The notes under the pieces are model-generated. The model did not search any database and was not told where the DNA came from. It worked only from the letters and a program-made list of their open reading frames with translations. A program made the position numbers and the translations under genes. From JBEBSD01 sp040394475 (lineage in GTDB: Bacteria; Bacteroidota; Bacteroidia; Cytophagales; Spirosomataceae): DNA of 64,000 bases. Positions 1 to 8,486 of the stretch are shown here, one piece after another. Every line of letters begins with the position of its first letter. The stretch's first letter is position 1. The stretch lies in contig JBEBSD010000020.1 in the NCBI GenBank assembly GCA_040394475.1, positions 21,636-85,635 on the forward strand. Reading direction: 5' to 3'.

Positions 1-1776
1 TGGTGGGGTTACACCCTGCGCAAGGGCAGGAACATCCTGTATGCGGGTATGGTTGTCGTTCTGGGTTTGTTACTGGTGGCAGGCCATTTCGGGGCCTCGC
101 TTACACATGGTGAAAATTATGTGCTGGCTCCCATGGGCTCCACGGGCAAAACTACCGTTGACCTCTCCGAGGCACACGTGTATTCAGACCTGGTCCAGCC
201 CATCCTGAAGGAAAAATGTTTTTCCTGCCATAACCCCGACAAGGCCAAAGGGGAGCTGGTCATGACCGATACGAGTTCTTTCTCGGCAGGAGGAAAATCG
301 GGCAAGCCGTTTGCCGCAGCAACCTTCGGGGAGAGCCTCCTGGTGGAGCGGCTGCTGCTGGATATTGACCATGAGCACCGGATGCCGCCCAAAGGCAAAC
401 CACAACTCAGCCAAACCGAAATCGCCCTGGTAAAAGCATGGATCAACGGCGGCGGGGATTTTACCGTAAGGCTTGCCGATGCACCTGACCCGGAGATAAA
501 ACCACTGGCTTCGGCGCTCTATGGAAGCAGTGCGGAGAACACCTACGATTTCGGCCCTGCAAACGCCGCCAGGATAGAACAGCTGAACACCAGCTACCGG
601 CTTGTGGCCCCGGTAGCCTTCAATACCCCGGCCCTGGATGTCAGCTTTTTCAACCGGAACTCCTTTGAGCTGAAGTCGCTGGAAGAAATAAAGGAAATCG
701 CTACCCAGGTAGTGCAACTCAATCTGAGCGGTATGCCCGTTGGCGATGCCGAAATGGCGGTCGTAGCCTCCTTCCCCAACCTGCGCCGGCTGAACCTTAA
801 TTACACCGGGGTAACCGACCAGGGACTGGCCGCAGCCACGCAGCTACCCGCCCTCCGTACCCTGATGATTACGGGAACAGAAGTAACCACGGCGGGGCTG
901 ACCTCCCTCCTGAACGCATCGAAACTGTCGCAGGTATATGCCTGGAATACCCTCCTCGGTCCACAGGAAGCCGACAGCCTCATGCAGATCCACCCCGGCC
1001 TGCGGATCGACAGCGGTTTTATGGCAGATGACACGACCACGCTTCAGCTCAATAATCCCCGGCTGAATCCTGAACATATCTTTTTCCGGCAACCATTCGC
1101 GTTGACTGTCGACCACCCGGTTGCCGGAACGGACCTTCTTTATACAACCGACGGGTCTGAGCCCGACAGCCTGCAGTCCCCCCGCTTCCGGGAATCCATC
1201 ACGATCAGCGACAACACGGTCGTCAAAGTAAAGGCTGTCAAAGAAGGTTGGATCCAGAGCCCGGTCGTCGAAAAATCCTATCAACGTACTACGTATCTTC
1301 CGGACACGTTCTCATTGGCACACCCGCCCCACCCCCTTCATAAAGGCCGCGGTGCGGCCACCTTGTTCGACCTGGCGGAGGGAAGCACCGACATCCTTTA
1401 TGCGAGCGATGGAAAATGGCTGGGGTATAACGGGCAGGAATTTATAGCGGAGCTCGGCTTTAAACAGCCCGTAGTATTGAAGGAGATCCTGCTGAGTACC
1501 CTGCTCAGCGCCAGGCTTGAAAGTTTTCCTCCCTACGAAGTGGAGATATGGGGACATGGGCCTGGAAATCCCCCCGAACGGATGGCGAGGCTCAAACCCG
1601 AAATGCCGGCAAAAGACAGCAAAGTCAGGCGGAATATTATCTCCTGTCCGATCGCCGGGCATAAACCCGTTTCCACGATCAAAATAATTGCCCGGCCCGT
1701 GGAAAAGCTCCCTGCCTGGCATCCCAATCCCGGCAAGCCTGCCTGGCTTTTTATCGATGAAATCCTGCTGAACTGA
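1..1776 (+). CDS. Membrane-anchored c-type cytochrome-domain protein with LRRs and chitobiase-like domain (5' truncated)
   Basis: The reading frame is open from the first base, so the true start lies left of the window. The first visible residues form a membrane segment, followed by a heme-binding CxxCH (CFSCH, about residue 57 counted from the methionine at 49) typical of the planctomycete-type PSCyt1 domain. A short leucine-rich-repeat stretch (about 200-300) follows, then a chitobiase/HEX C-terminal-like module with a YTTDGSEPD motif (about 345-405) and a C-terminal beta-rich module. Such proteins are thought to be periplasmic, membrane-tethered electron-transfer or sugar-binding proteins. 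Domain assignment is from motifs; the substrate is unknown. Confidence 0.8.
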   Translation, partial: WWGYTLRKGRNILYAGMVVVLGLLLVAGHFGASLTHGENYVLAPMGSTGKTTVDLSEAHVYSDLVQPILKEKCFSCHNPDKAKGELVMTDTSSFSAGGKSGKPFAAATFGESLLVERLLLDIDHEHRMPPKGKPQLSQTEIALVKAWINGGGDFTVRLADAPDPEIKPLASALYGSSAENTYDFGPANAARIEQLNTSYRLVAPVAFNTPALDVSFFNRNSFELKSLEEIKEIATQVVQLNLSGMPVGDAEMAVVASFPNLRRLNLNYTGVTDQGLAAATQLPALRTLMITGTEVTTAGLTSLLNASKLSQVYAWNTLLGPQEADSLMQIHPGLRIDSGFMADDTTTLQLNNPRLNPEHIFFRQPFALTVDHPVAGTDLLYTTDGSEPDSLQSPRFRESITISDNTVVKVKAVKEGWIQSPVVEKSYQRTTYLPDTFSLAHPPHPLHKGRGAATLFDLAEGSTDILYASDGKWLGYNGQEFIAELGFKQPVVLKEILLSTLLSARLESFPPYEVEIWGHGPGNPPERMARLKPEMPAKDSKVRRNIISCPIAGHKPVSTIKIIARPVEKLPAWHPNPGKPAWLFIDEILLN

Positions 1777-1817
1777 CCCCGGATCCTCCCTGCTGGAACC
1801 ATCTGCGGATTGCCCTG

Positions 1818-2738
1818 TTAGTTCTCTGCTGCAAATTCCGCAATCACCGGATAGTGGTCGGACAAGGCGTCAGCGGCCCCGGTATTGATGATTGCCGCCA
1901 GCGTACAGCGATCCGCAAGCCGGGGACAGGTCAGGATGAAATCCAGGCGTTCGAGGATAGGCGCTACTTCCCCGCGTTTCCGGGCAGGATTGAAATGAAT
2001 CGGGGAGGGGAAACTGAACCGTTCTTCCGCCTTCACTTTTCGTTCGCACAGGTCTATTAACGGGAAACCCAGGAAACGGGACAACACGCTGTATTCAATT
2101 TCATGGTGGGGAAGGTTCTGAAAATGATCCCTGGATTTTCTTTCGCTATCCAGTTGCCGGTATTTTTCGAGCAAGGCCGGGCGGCGCTTATCGAGAAAAG
2201 CATCGAACGGAGAATGAGCGTTGAAATCTCCCAGAACCATATAGCGGTCCTTCTCAGGAGAGAATGCTCCTTTCATGTAGGCCAGGAGCTGTTCCGATTC
2301 GCGCAGCCTCGTCGGATGATCGGCGGGACACAGGTGCACGACGATAAAATCGATTTCATGGGTGGCTACGTGCAGCATCCCATGCCATAATCCATCTGTC
2401 ATTTTCTTTTTAACCGTTATCGGCCGGTTCGACGTCACCCCGACCGGAAATCCTTCCTCTTTCAGGATCGCCACATAGGGATGTCCCCATTTTGCAGCAA
2501 ACTCCCTGAGCCTGGCCTCCGTGAATCCGCACAATTCCTGAAAGGCCACCACATCAGGCTGCTCTGAGGCGATCCAGGCCGCCGTCGCCTTTTCCCGGGG
2601 GGTGTCCTTACCGTAATCGAATCCGTTGTAAATATTGTACGTCATAACTTTCAGCGATCGCGCCGGCTGCGCTGCCGGCGCCGTCACCCCCCAGCAGGTA
2701 ATGCAGAGGAGCGTCCATATCCTTATTCTAAGATTCAT
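1818..2738 (-). CDS. Secreted endonuclease/exonuclease/phosphatase-family protein
   Basis: A 306-residue protein with an N-terminal signal peptide ending near AAQ. The metal-dependent EEP fold is shown by MTYNIYNG near the mature N-terminus, FQELCG, GDFNAH in the middle and SDHYPV close to the C-terminus, which are the usual Asn, Glu, Asp/Asn and Asp-His catalytic positions. Members cleave phosphodiester or phosphomonoester bonds in nucleic acids, inositol phosphates or lipids; the substrate cannot be told here. It is the last gene of the SusC/SusD run, 64 bp after the VCBS lipoprotein gene, and probably acts in the periplasm or outside the cell. Confidence 0.88.
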   Translation of the reverse strand: MNLRIRIWTLLCITCWGVTAPAAQPARSLKVMTYNIYNGFDYGKDTPREKATAAWIASEQPDVVAFQELCGFTEARLREFAAKWGHPYVAILKEEGFPVGVTSNRPITVKKKMTDGLWHGMLHVATHEIDFIVVHLCPADHPTRLRESEQLLAYMKGAFSPEKDRYMVLGDFNAHSPFDAFLDKRRPALLEKYRQLDSERKSRDHFQNLPHHEIEYSVLSRFLGFPLIDLCERKVKAEERFSFPSPIHFNPARKRGEVAPILERLDFILTCPRLADRCTLAAIINTGAADALSDHYPVIAEFAAEN

Positions 2739-2802
2739 CGATACGCACTATTTTTGATTTGAAACAAATACGCCCCTCTCGCGAAGCGGAGCGTCACCCT
2801 TT

Positions 2803-4035
2803 TTATTCCTCCCCGGTATTCTTACCGTCGTTTCTCCAGATATGAAGATACTGATACCTGTCCCAGCCTATGCTGACAATGTCCTGCGTCCCGTTTCCGT
2901 CCAAATCGGCCACGCGGGCGCCCAGATGACTTTCCTTTCCTCTGTCTACCAGGTTTTCTGTAAAATTTCCTTTCCCGTCGTTTTTCCATACCTGCAGCCT
3001 GAACTCCGGACCTTTGTGCTCTGCGGTGACGATATCGCAATGTCCGTCTCCGTCCATATCCCTGGCATCCAGGTTATTGAGTGAATACTGTGTAACAATG
3101 GTATGTCTTTTCCAGCTTTCACCGGTACGTTCCGAAGGTTGTTCAAACCAGAAAAGGCTGGCATCCGGATCCTTACCGGGATACCGTTCTTCGGACACTG
3201 CCACATCTGCCCTTCCGTCGCCATTCAGATCGGCAACGACGATCCGGTCGGCATCAAAAACAGTGTTTCCTACTGTGAAGCGCTCCCAGCTCCCGCTTCC
3301 GTCGCCCGGATTTTTCCACCACAGGATCTCCATGCCGTCGCCCTCATGCTCTCCCTGCCGTTTTCCTGCAACAATATCCGGCAAGCCGTCGCCATCTATA
3401 TCACCTACGCCGAACCCTTCATCCGAGGCCTCGGGTGCGATAAGCACTGAAGGCCAGTTCCCTGTATGCGGATTCTCCCGGGGTATTTCAAAATAATAGA
3501 TCCCATTCCCGGTGGCCAGTACGATTTCCGCCTTCCCTCCGGGCACGAGCTGTGCTTTTGCATACCCCTGACCGTTTACGTGACCCGTTGCCGGCACTTC
3601 GCCGATTTTGATCCCTTCCCAGGCGTCTCCCTGTGCGTCCTGTGCCCGGAACCAGTATACTTCCGGAAGCGCTGTCGCAATGATCCCGTCATAACCCTTT
3701 CCTTCAACATCAATAAACAGCATCCCGTCCACGTTCATCCCCAGGTCTGTCCTGTCCCATCTCCCGGTCATATCGCCACCGGGATTCCGGTAAAAATACC
3801 TTCCTGCCACGATATCCCGGAACCCGTCTCCGGTTACATCCTCCATATCAACCCCAAAGTACCGCAGCCATTCAGGCTGAGCCCAATCTCCCCACTTCGC
3901 CCTTTGGTCATCGGCCTGGATGTAGGTCCATTGGTCGAGCGGCAACGCGGTCTGCTGTTTGGTACCGGTGGTACAGGAAAAGAATATCATTACAAAAAGC
4001 AATGCTCTTGTTGTTTTCAAATTGTGAGGTTTCAT
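2803..4035 (-). CDS. FG-GAP/VCBS repeat lipoprotein (copy 2)
   Basis: A 410-residue lipoprotein: a hydrophobic signal ends in FFSC, with the cysteine as the lipidation site. At least five calcium-binding repeats of the form DxDGDGxxD are visible (for example DIDGDGLPD, DLNGDGRAD, DLDGNGTQD), predicting a seven-bladed beta-propeller like the FG-GAP repeats of integrins. It is probably surface-exposed. It is a paralogue of the next gene upstream in the operon, from which it is separated by a 254-bp gap holding a heptamer array. Role in ligand or polysaccharide binding is inference. Confidence 0.85.
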   Translation of the reverse strand: MKPHNLKTTRALLFVMIFFSCTTGTKQQTALPLDQWTYIQADDQRAKWGDWAQPEWLRYFGVDMEDVTGDGFRDIVAGRYFYRNPGGDMTGRWDRTDLGMNVDGMLFIDVEGKGYDGIIATALPEVYWFRAQDAQGDAWEGIKIGEVPATGHVNGQGYAKAQLVPGGKAEIVLATGNGIYYFEIPRENPHTGNWPSVLIAPEASDEGFGVGDIDGDGLPDIVAGKRQGEHEGDGMEILWWKNPGDGSGSWERFTVGNTVFDADRIVVADLNGDGRADVAVSEERYPGKDPDASLFWFEQPSERTGESWKRHTIVTQYSLNNLDARDMDGDGHCDIVTAEHKGPEFRLQVWKNDGKGNFTENLVDRGKESHLGARVADLDGNGTQDIVSIGWDRYQYLHIWRNDGKNTGEE

Positions 4036-4046
4036 TTGTGTAAAAA

Positions 4047-4269
4047 GTTAGCAGTGGTTGGCGGTCGGATTTTAGCTATCGGCGGTCGGATTTCGGATTT
4101 TCGGCTATCAGCTATCGGATTTCAGCGGTCGGATTTCGGATTTCGACGGTTAGCAGTCAGCAGCGGCCGGCCAGGGCATGTTGGCCTGGCAGCCATCCGA
4201 TCTCTGATAGCCGACTGCTGATAGCTGATTTCCGATCTCTGATAGCCGATTTCCGATAGCTGATTCAGC
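4047..4269. repeat. Heptanucleotide array with two inverted arms around a G+C-rich core
   Basis: The gap between the two VCBS genes is filled by 7-bp units. The left arm (about 4064-4163) reads GTCGGAT, TTCGGAT, ATCAGCT and similar; the right arm (4193-4269) reads the complement (ATAGCCG, ATTTCCG, ATAGCTG). Between them lies a core with GCCAGGGCATGTTGGC at 4170-4185. Together they form a long imperfect inverted repeat. Reading in the direction of transcription, the arm met first after the upstream VCBS stop is in the ATCGG orientation. Confidence 0.9.
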
Positions 4270-4289
4270 ACCACCCTACAGTTCAACAA

Positions 4290-5585
4290 TTATTTTTTCC
4301 CCTTATTGATCCAGATATCCAGCCTCGGGGCCTTCCAGTTGTAGGGTTTGCCCAGAATATCCGGCAACCCGTCACCGTTCAGATCAGCCATTACCGCTTC
4401 GTGCATACCGAAGCCTGAGTGGACAGGCATTTCTTCAAAATTGCCCTTTCCGTCTCCCAGCAATATCCTCGTTTTGGGCTCGGGATTCTTGCCCAGCTGC
4501 ATTTCGGCGGTGAAAATATCAAGGTGGCCGTCCCCGTTAAAATCCAGGACACTAATGGAGTGACCGTCCGTCACTTCTTCAATCAGCACTTTACTTTTCC
4601 ATACCCCTTTCTGCCACTCATACAGTACCATTGGCGCCACACCGTCGCCCGCCACCAGGACCACCTCCGGCCTTCCTCCTTCCACAAAGTCCCCGACGGC
4701 TGATCGTGTGAAAGGATAGCCGGCATCAATAATATTGGGCAAAAAAGTAGTTCCGTCAATGTGCCTGAACCATCTTCCGCCTCCCACTATATCCAGCTTA
4801 CCGTCGCCGTCGATGTCGATTTTGGCCAGTCCTTCGTGTTCGTTGGTCTGCCGCCAACCCGGGTAACTGCCGCGCTGTTCCATTTCGCTGTCCTTGCTCC
4901 AATGGTAAACAGGGACACACTCCCAGGAGGTCGCCCGTCTTGGATCATCCGGTATTTTTGCAAAAAACAAGGTTGTCCCGCCCTGGTTCCAGAATACAAG
5001 ATCCTCTTTGCCGTCGCCGTCAAAATCGCCGAAAAGCTGGTCGTGGTGCTTGCTGGCCCCGGAATCTTTAATCAACCGCCGGACCCAGGGCGTTTCCGGC
5101 CGGTAATCCGGATAAGGGTTTTCCCACCACCACACCTGGCTGCTCTGACTATCGCCTCCCAATACAATGTCCAGGTCGCCATCGCCATCTATATCGTGAA
5201 AAGCCGACCCTGCTTCAATCTTCAAGGCTTCTTTTTCAATCACGTAGCGATCCCATCCCCCGGCATTCCTGCGGTACCAGACCACCGCCGGCGCCGAGGT
5301 TCGTTCGGCAATGATAAAATCATTGTCCCCGTCATTATCCACATCTATAACAATCGTGGCCGTCTGCTGGCTTCCCTCATTCGGGACTGCCAGGTCTGCT
5401 TTCTCCGTCGACAAATGTTCCCACTCATACGCCACTGCGGCTTTTTTCAGACGCGTGCTGTCGTTCTCCTCCCCCTCACCCCGTACAACCGCCCCCTGAC
5501 ATGAAAAAAACAACACCCCGAACAGGCAGGATATTCCCCACCATACGCTTACTTCCGGACACCTGGTAATCACTAACATAGACAT
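4290..5585 (-). CDS. FG-GAP/VCBS repeat lipoprotein (copy 1)
   Basis: A 431-residue lipoprotein with a hydrophobic leader ending LFFSC. Six calcium-binding type repeats are visible (DVDNDGDND, DIDGDGDLD, DFDGDGKED, DIDGDGKLD, DFNGDGHLD, DLNGDGLPD), spread over the protein as expected for a beta-propeller. It lies 38 bp after the two-domain secreted protein gene in the SusC/SusD operon. Proteins of this type are common beside SusCD pairs in Bacteroidota, but the ligand is not known. A second in-frame methionine two codons downstream (5579) is also possible as start. Confidence 0.85.
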   Translation of the reverse strand: MSMLVITRCPEVSVWWGISCLFGVLFFSCQGAVVRGEGEENDSTRLKKAAVAYEWEHLSTEKADLAVPNEGSQQTATIVIDVDNDGDNDFIIAERTSAPAVVWYRRNAGGWDRYVIEKEALKIEAGSAFHDIDGDGDLDIVLGGDSQSSQVWWWENPYPDYRPETPWVRRLIKDSGASKHHDQLFGDFDGDGKEDLVFWNQGGTTLFFAKIPDDPRRATSWECVPVYHWSKDSEMEQRGSYPGWRQTNEHEGLAKIDIDGDGKLDIVGGGRWFRHIDGTTFLPNIIDAGYPFTRSAVGDFVEGGRPEVVLVAGDGVAPMVLYEWQKGVWKSKVLIEEVTDGHSISVLDFNGDGHLDIFTAEMQLGKNPEPKTRILLGDGKGNFEEMPVHSGFGMHEAVMADLNGDGLPDILGKPYNWKAPRLDIWINKGKK

Positions 5586-5623
5586 GCTATCGTTTAATTT
5601 AAATCTGTTCCTGACGCACTCCG

Positions 5624-6895
5624 TTACCGGGCGCTTTTTATGCGGAGCTCCGGTCCCGGCAACAGCACCTCAATGCCATGATGTTCGGTATCCGATAAAA
5701 GCTCGATTTTGTTTTCTCCTGCTTTTATCCAGGAAGGGTCGATTTCAAAAATCCGGTAAATCACATCATGTGCGTGCTTGCCGCCGGCAAGCGGCAACGC
5801 ATTCCCGTTCAGCTTGAAATGCTCTTTTACATTTCCTTCGCCGCCGTCCCAGATAAGCACGTGCAATTCGGCCTTTTCAATCTTTTCCGGTACGACATCG
5901 GCTACTATTGTGCACGTATTCAGCTTTCCTGCCCGCGACCAGAAAGGCACCGGGATGTCGTAAGAGCGAAACCGGTCTACCCGGGATTCTGCCCGTACAG
6001 GTATTGTTATCCCTTCCGTCACTGCCGTCACATACGAAATATCCGTATTGTTTTTGAAACTGACTTCCGCTTTCACCTTTACATTATTCTGGGGGGCCAG
6101 CATGGCTATATCCCATTCAACGTTGAAAGGCGGCGTACGGCTTTCACCCAGGACGTGCTGCGGGATTTTCTTTTTGGTATACCCGTGCCAATCCCTTTCA
6201 AGCCCGTTCCCGTTGTCATCAAAGGCTTCGTAGTACCCGAAATACGTTACTTTTTCTATTGCTGACGCATCCCGTCCCGAAATCGCCAGCTGCAGGGAAA
6301 TGGCATCGGCCGACAACGGACGGGAAGAAACGGTTGCTTCAAACCCCTGCAAACCCGTTGTTTTCAGCTCGGGGTGACCGTCCTTCAAACCCAGGAGCAG
6401 GCACGCATTGTCGATCAGGAAATGCCCCCAGAAAGAAGCCCCCTGTTCACAGGAGAACTGAAAAACATTATACCCGTTTACCAAATCGGTGATCTTCAGC
6501 GGTATCAGCGGATAATGGTAGGTACAGTGCCCTTCGGCAGTCCCTACCTCCGGAAGCTCATACGTATTCCGGCCATTGACACTTACCTTTTTCTGTTGGG
6601 TATGCGGGTGCCCGCCCCATACTTCCAGGTACAGGGCAGCGCTTTCTATCTGATCCAATGCTTCTTCCGCAAGCACCTGGATCATCCCGTTGCCCCTTAC
6701 CTCTACTCTTTTCCCAAATACAGGGTGCAGCCCTATTTCCGGGGCATTTATACGAATGGTATGGTTAAAATTGGGATTTCCCTGCGCTATACCATTCTCA
6801 TACCAATAGCGTTTGACAAACTGTCCGGCCTCCTGGGCGCTCAATGGCTGGTGCATCAACAACCACATGACCAGGCCCGTGAATACTTTTTTCAT
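5624..6895 (-). CDS. Secreted protein with two similar beta-rich domains, function unknown
   Basis: A 423-residue protein with a signal peptide (cleavage likely after LSAQ). No family was recognised. Residues about 60-170 and 310-420 look alike: both contain a run like ALYLEVWGG or ELHVLIWDGG, then K..(V/L)NG, LP, an aromatic-rich stretch, and a (V)NGYN or (K)AGEN turn, suggesting an internal duplication of a jelly-roll type carbohydrate-binding module. A linker domain sits between them. The gene starts 5 bp after the susD stop, so it is probably translated with SusD and may act as a surface or periplasmic glycan-binding partner; that role is inference. Confidence 0.7.
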   Translation of the reverse strand: MKKVFTGLVMWLLMHQPLSAQEAGQFVKRYWYENGIAQGNPNFNHTIRINAPEIGLHPVFGKRVEVRGNGMIQVLAEEALDQIESAALYLEVWGGHPHTQQKKVSVNGRNTYELPEVGTAEGHCTYHYPLIPLKITDLVNGYNVFQFSCEQGASFWGHFLIDNACLLLGLKDGHPELKTTGLQGFEATVSSRPLSADAISLQLAISGRDASAIEKVTYFGYYEAFDDNGNGLERDWHGYTKKKIPQHVLGESRTPPFNVEWDIAMLAPQNNVKVKAEVSFKNNTDISYVTAVTEGITIPVRAESRVDRFRSYDIPVPFWSRAGKLNTCTIVADVVPEKIEKAELHVLIWDGGEGNVKEHFKLNGNALPLAGGKHAHDVIYRIFEIDPSWIKAGENKIELLSDTEHHGIEVLLPGPELRIKSAR

Positions 6896-6900
6896 ACTTT

Positions 6901-8451
6901 TTATTTGTAATAAGGATTTTGTTCCAGACTTCTATTCTCCTGCAGCTCCAGCCTGTGGACCGGCATGTACCAGCTCATGGGGTCCTGAATGACATTCACT
7001 CCCGGGACATTCTTGTCAATGGCGCCGAACTGTCCGTGTTCCTTTTCATACAGGTCCGATGCCATGACCCGCCCGATCAGCACTTCCGGCCGGCCATGCC
7101 GTGCAATCCGCATCAGGTCGAACCAGCGATGCCCCTCAAATGCCAGCTCAAGCCGCCGCTCGTGAAGGATGGCATCTTCCACCTGTTCCATCGTAGCCGA
7201 TGCCGTAAGCACCTCGTTGGAACCCGTTACAGTCGCGCCCGGAAGTCCTACCCGGGCCCTTATCTGATTGAGCAGGGTAATTGCCGCCTGCCTTTGACCC
7301 AGCCTGTTCAGCGCCTCTGCCCGCATCAGGATTACATCCGGCAGGCGGGACACGATGAAATTACCGTCGGAGACGTTCCCCTGTGCCGGCCGGAGCGGAA
7401 CGAGGTCGACGGTGGGATACGTGCTCCTGTCGTCGGGTACCATCATTTCATACTTGAATATTTTAGGATAAAACGATTCCCGGTAAGAGCGGCCCACCCC
7501 TCTGACATGATCGCCTTCGGCGACCCACAGCTCAAGTGTTTCCTGTGAAGGGCTCACCAGGTAGGCGCCTCCGGCCAGTCCGTTGGTAAGCCAGTACAAC
7601 CGGTTGGTCTCCTGCCGGCCCAGGTCGAACTGAAATTCAAAAATACTTTCGGAGGAATTCTGGTTTCCGGCGAATATGGAAAACCAGGTAGTGCCGGGCA
7701 CGAGTGAATAGTTCGTGTTTCCGATCACCAGCTGCGCATAGTCCGCTGCCTCCTGATAATTGCCTGACCATAAATACACACTGGCCAACAACGCCTGGGC
7801 GGCGGCCCTGGTCGCACGTCCCTTGGTGTGGGTAACCCCACCCGGATACGTGACAGGAAGGTAGTCATTGTCCAGCACCAGCTTAAGATCGGCCACGATC
7901 TGGTCCAGCACCTCCTGATGGGCGCTCTGGGGCAGCTGGAAATCTGCCGTCCCGCTCATGGAGGGCTCGGTGACCAGCGGCACATCTCCCCAGGTCCTGG
8001 CCAGGTAAAAATACGTCAGCGCCCTCAGGTAAAGCGCTTCCCCCACTGTATTGTTGCTCTCGGCCCGGGTAAATTCAGGATCTCTTTCCATAATCGGCGG
8101 AACCAGCCTGATTACACCATTGATACGGTTAAGTGCAGTATAAAATTCACCCCACCGGCACCAGGTATTTTCAGGTGTGATGGTCTGGTTATACAACAGG
8201 TGTATGTCCTGCCCACGCGACCCGTACGTACCTTTTACATTATCCGACCGCAATTCACCGTAAATAAGCATGTCCTCAACAAGTTGCTGCATCCCGTCAT
8301 ACGCGCCCATCAGCGCTGAATTTGCATCGCTTCTGGTTGCAAAAAAAGTCCCCTGGGAAAGCGCGCTGATCGGCTCCTTGTCAATCACATCGCACGACAT
8401 TGTCATCAGAAGGCCTGTAAATAAAGGGATGTAAAAGCTTTTATTTTTCAT
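6901..8451 (-). CDS. susD: SusD/RagB-family outer-membrane lipoprotein
   Basis: A 516-residue lipoprotein with lipobox MTMSC. The N-terminal region carries SusD features (GTFFATRSDANSALMGAYDGMQ, and AEALYLRALTYFYLARTWGDVPLV, a TPR-like helix with the usual RA.AYF..LR..G.VPL pattern), and the C-terminus has the typical ..WFDL.R.. and ..QNPYY endings of the RagB/SusD domain. SusD proteins form the lid over the SusC transporter and bind the imported ligand at the cell surface. It starts 35 bp after the susC stop. The substrate cannot be deduced. Confidence 0.96.
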   Translation of the reverse strand: MKNKSFYIPLFTGLLMTMSCDVIDKEPISALSQGTFFATRSDANSALMGAYDGMQQLVEDMLIYGELRSDNVKGTYGSRGQDIHLLYNQTITPENTWCRWGEFYTALNRINGVIRLVPPIMERDPEFTRAESNNTVGEALYLRALTYFYLARTWGDVPLVTEPSMSGTADFQLPQSAHQEVLDQIVADLKLVLDNDYLPVTYPGGVTHTKGRATRAAAQALLASVYLWSGNYQEAADYAQLVIGNTNYSLVPGTTWFSIFAGNQNSSESIFEFQFDLGRQETNRLYWLTNGLAGGAYLVSPSQETLELWVAEGDHVRGVGRSYRESFYPKIFKYEMMVPDDRSTYPTVDLVPLRPAQGNVSDGNFIVSRLPDVILMRAEALNRLGQRQAAITLLNQIRARVGLPGATVTGSNEVLTASATMEQVEDAILHERRLELAFEGHRWFDLMRIARHGRPEVLIGRVMASDLYEKEHGQFGAIDKNVPGVNVIQDPMSWYMPVHRLELQENRSLEQNPYYK

Positions 8452-8486
8452 TTCTCTGTCAGTTTAATTCATTGAAACAGCGAGCC

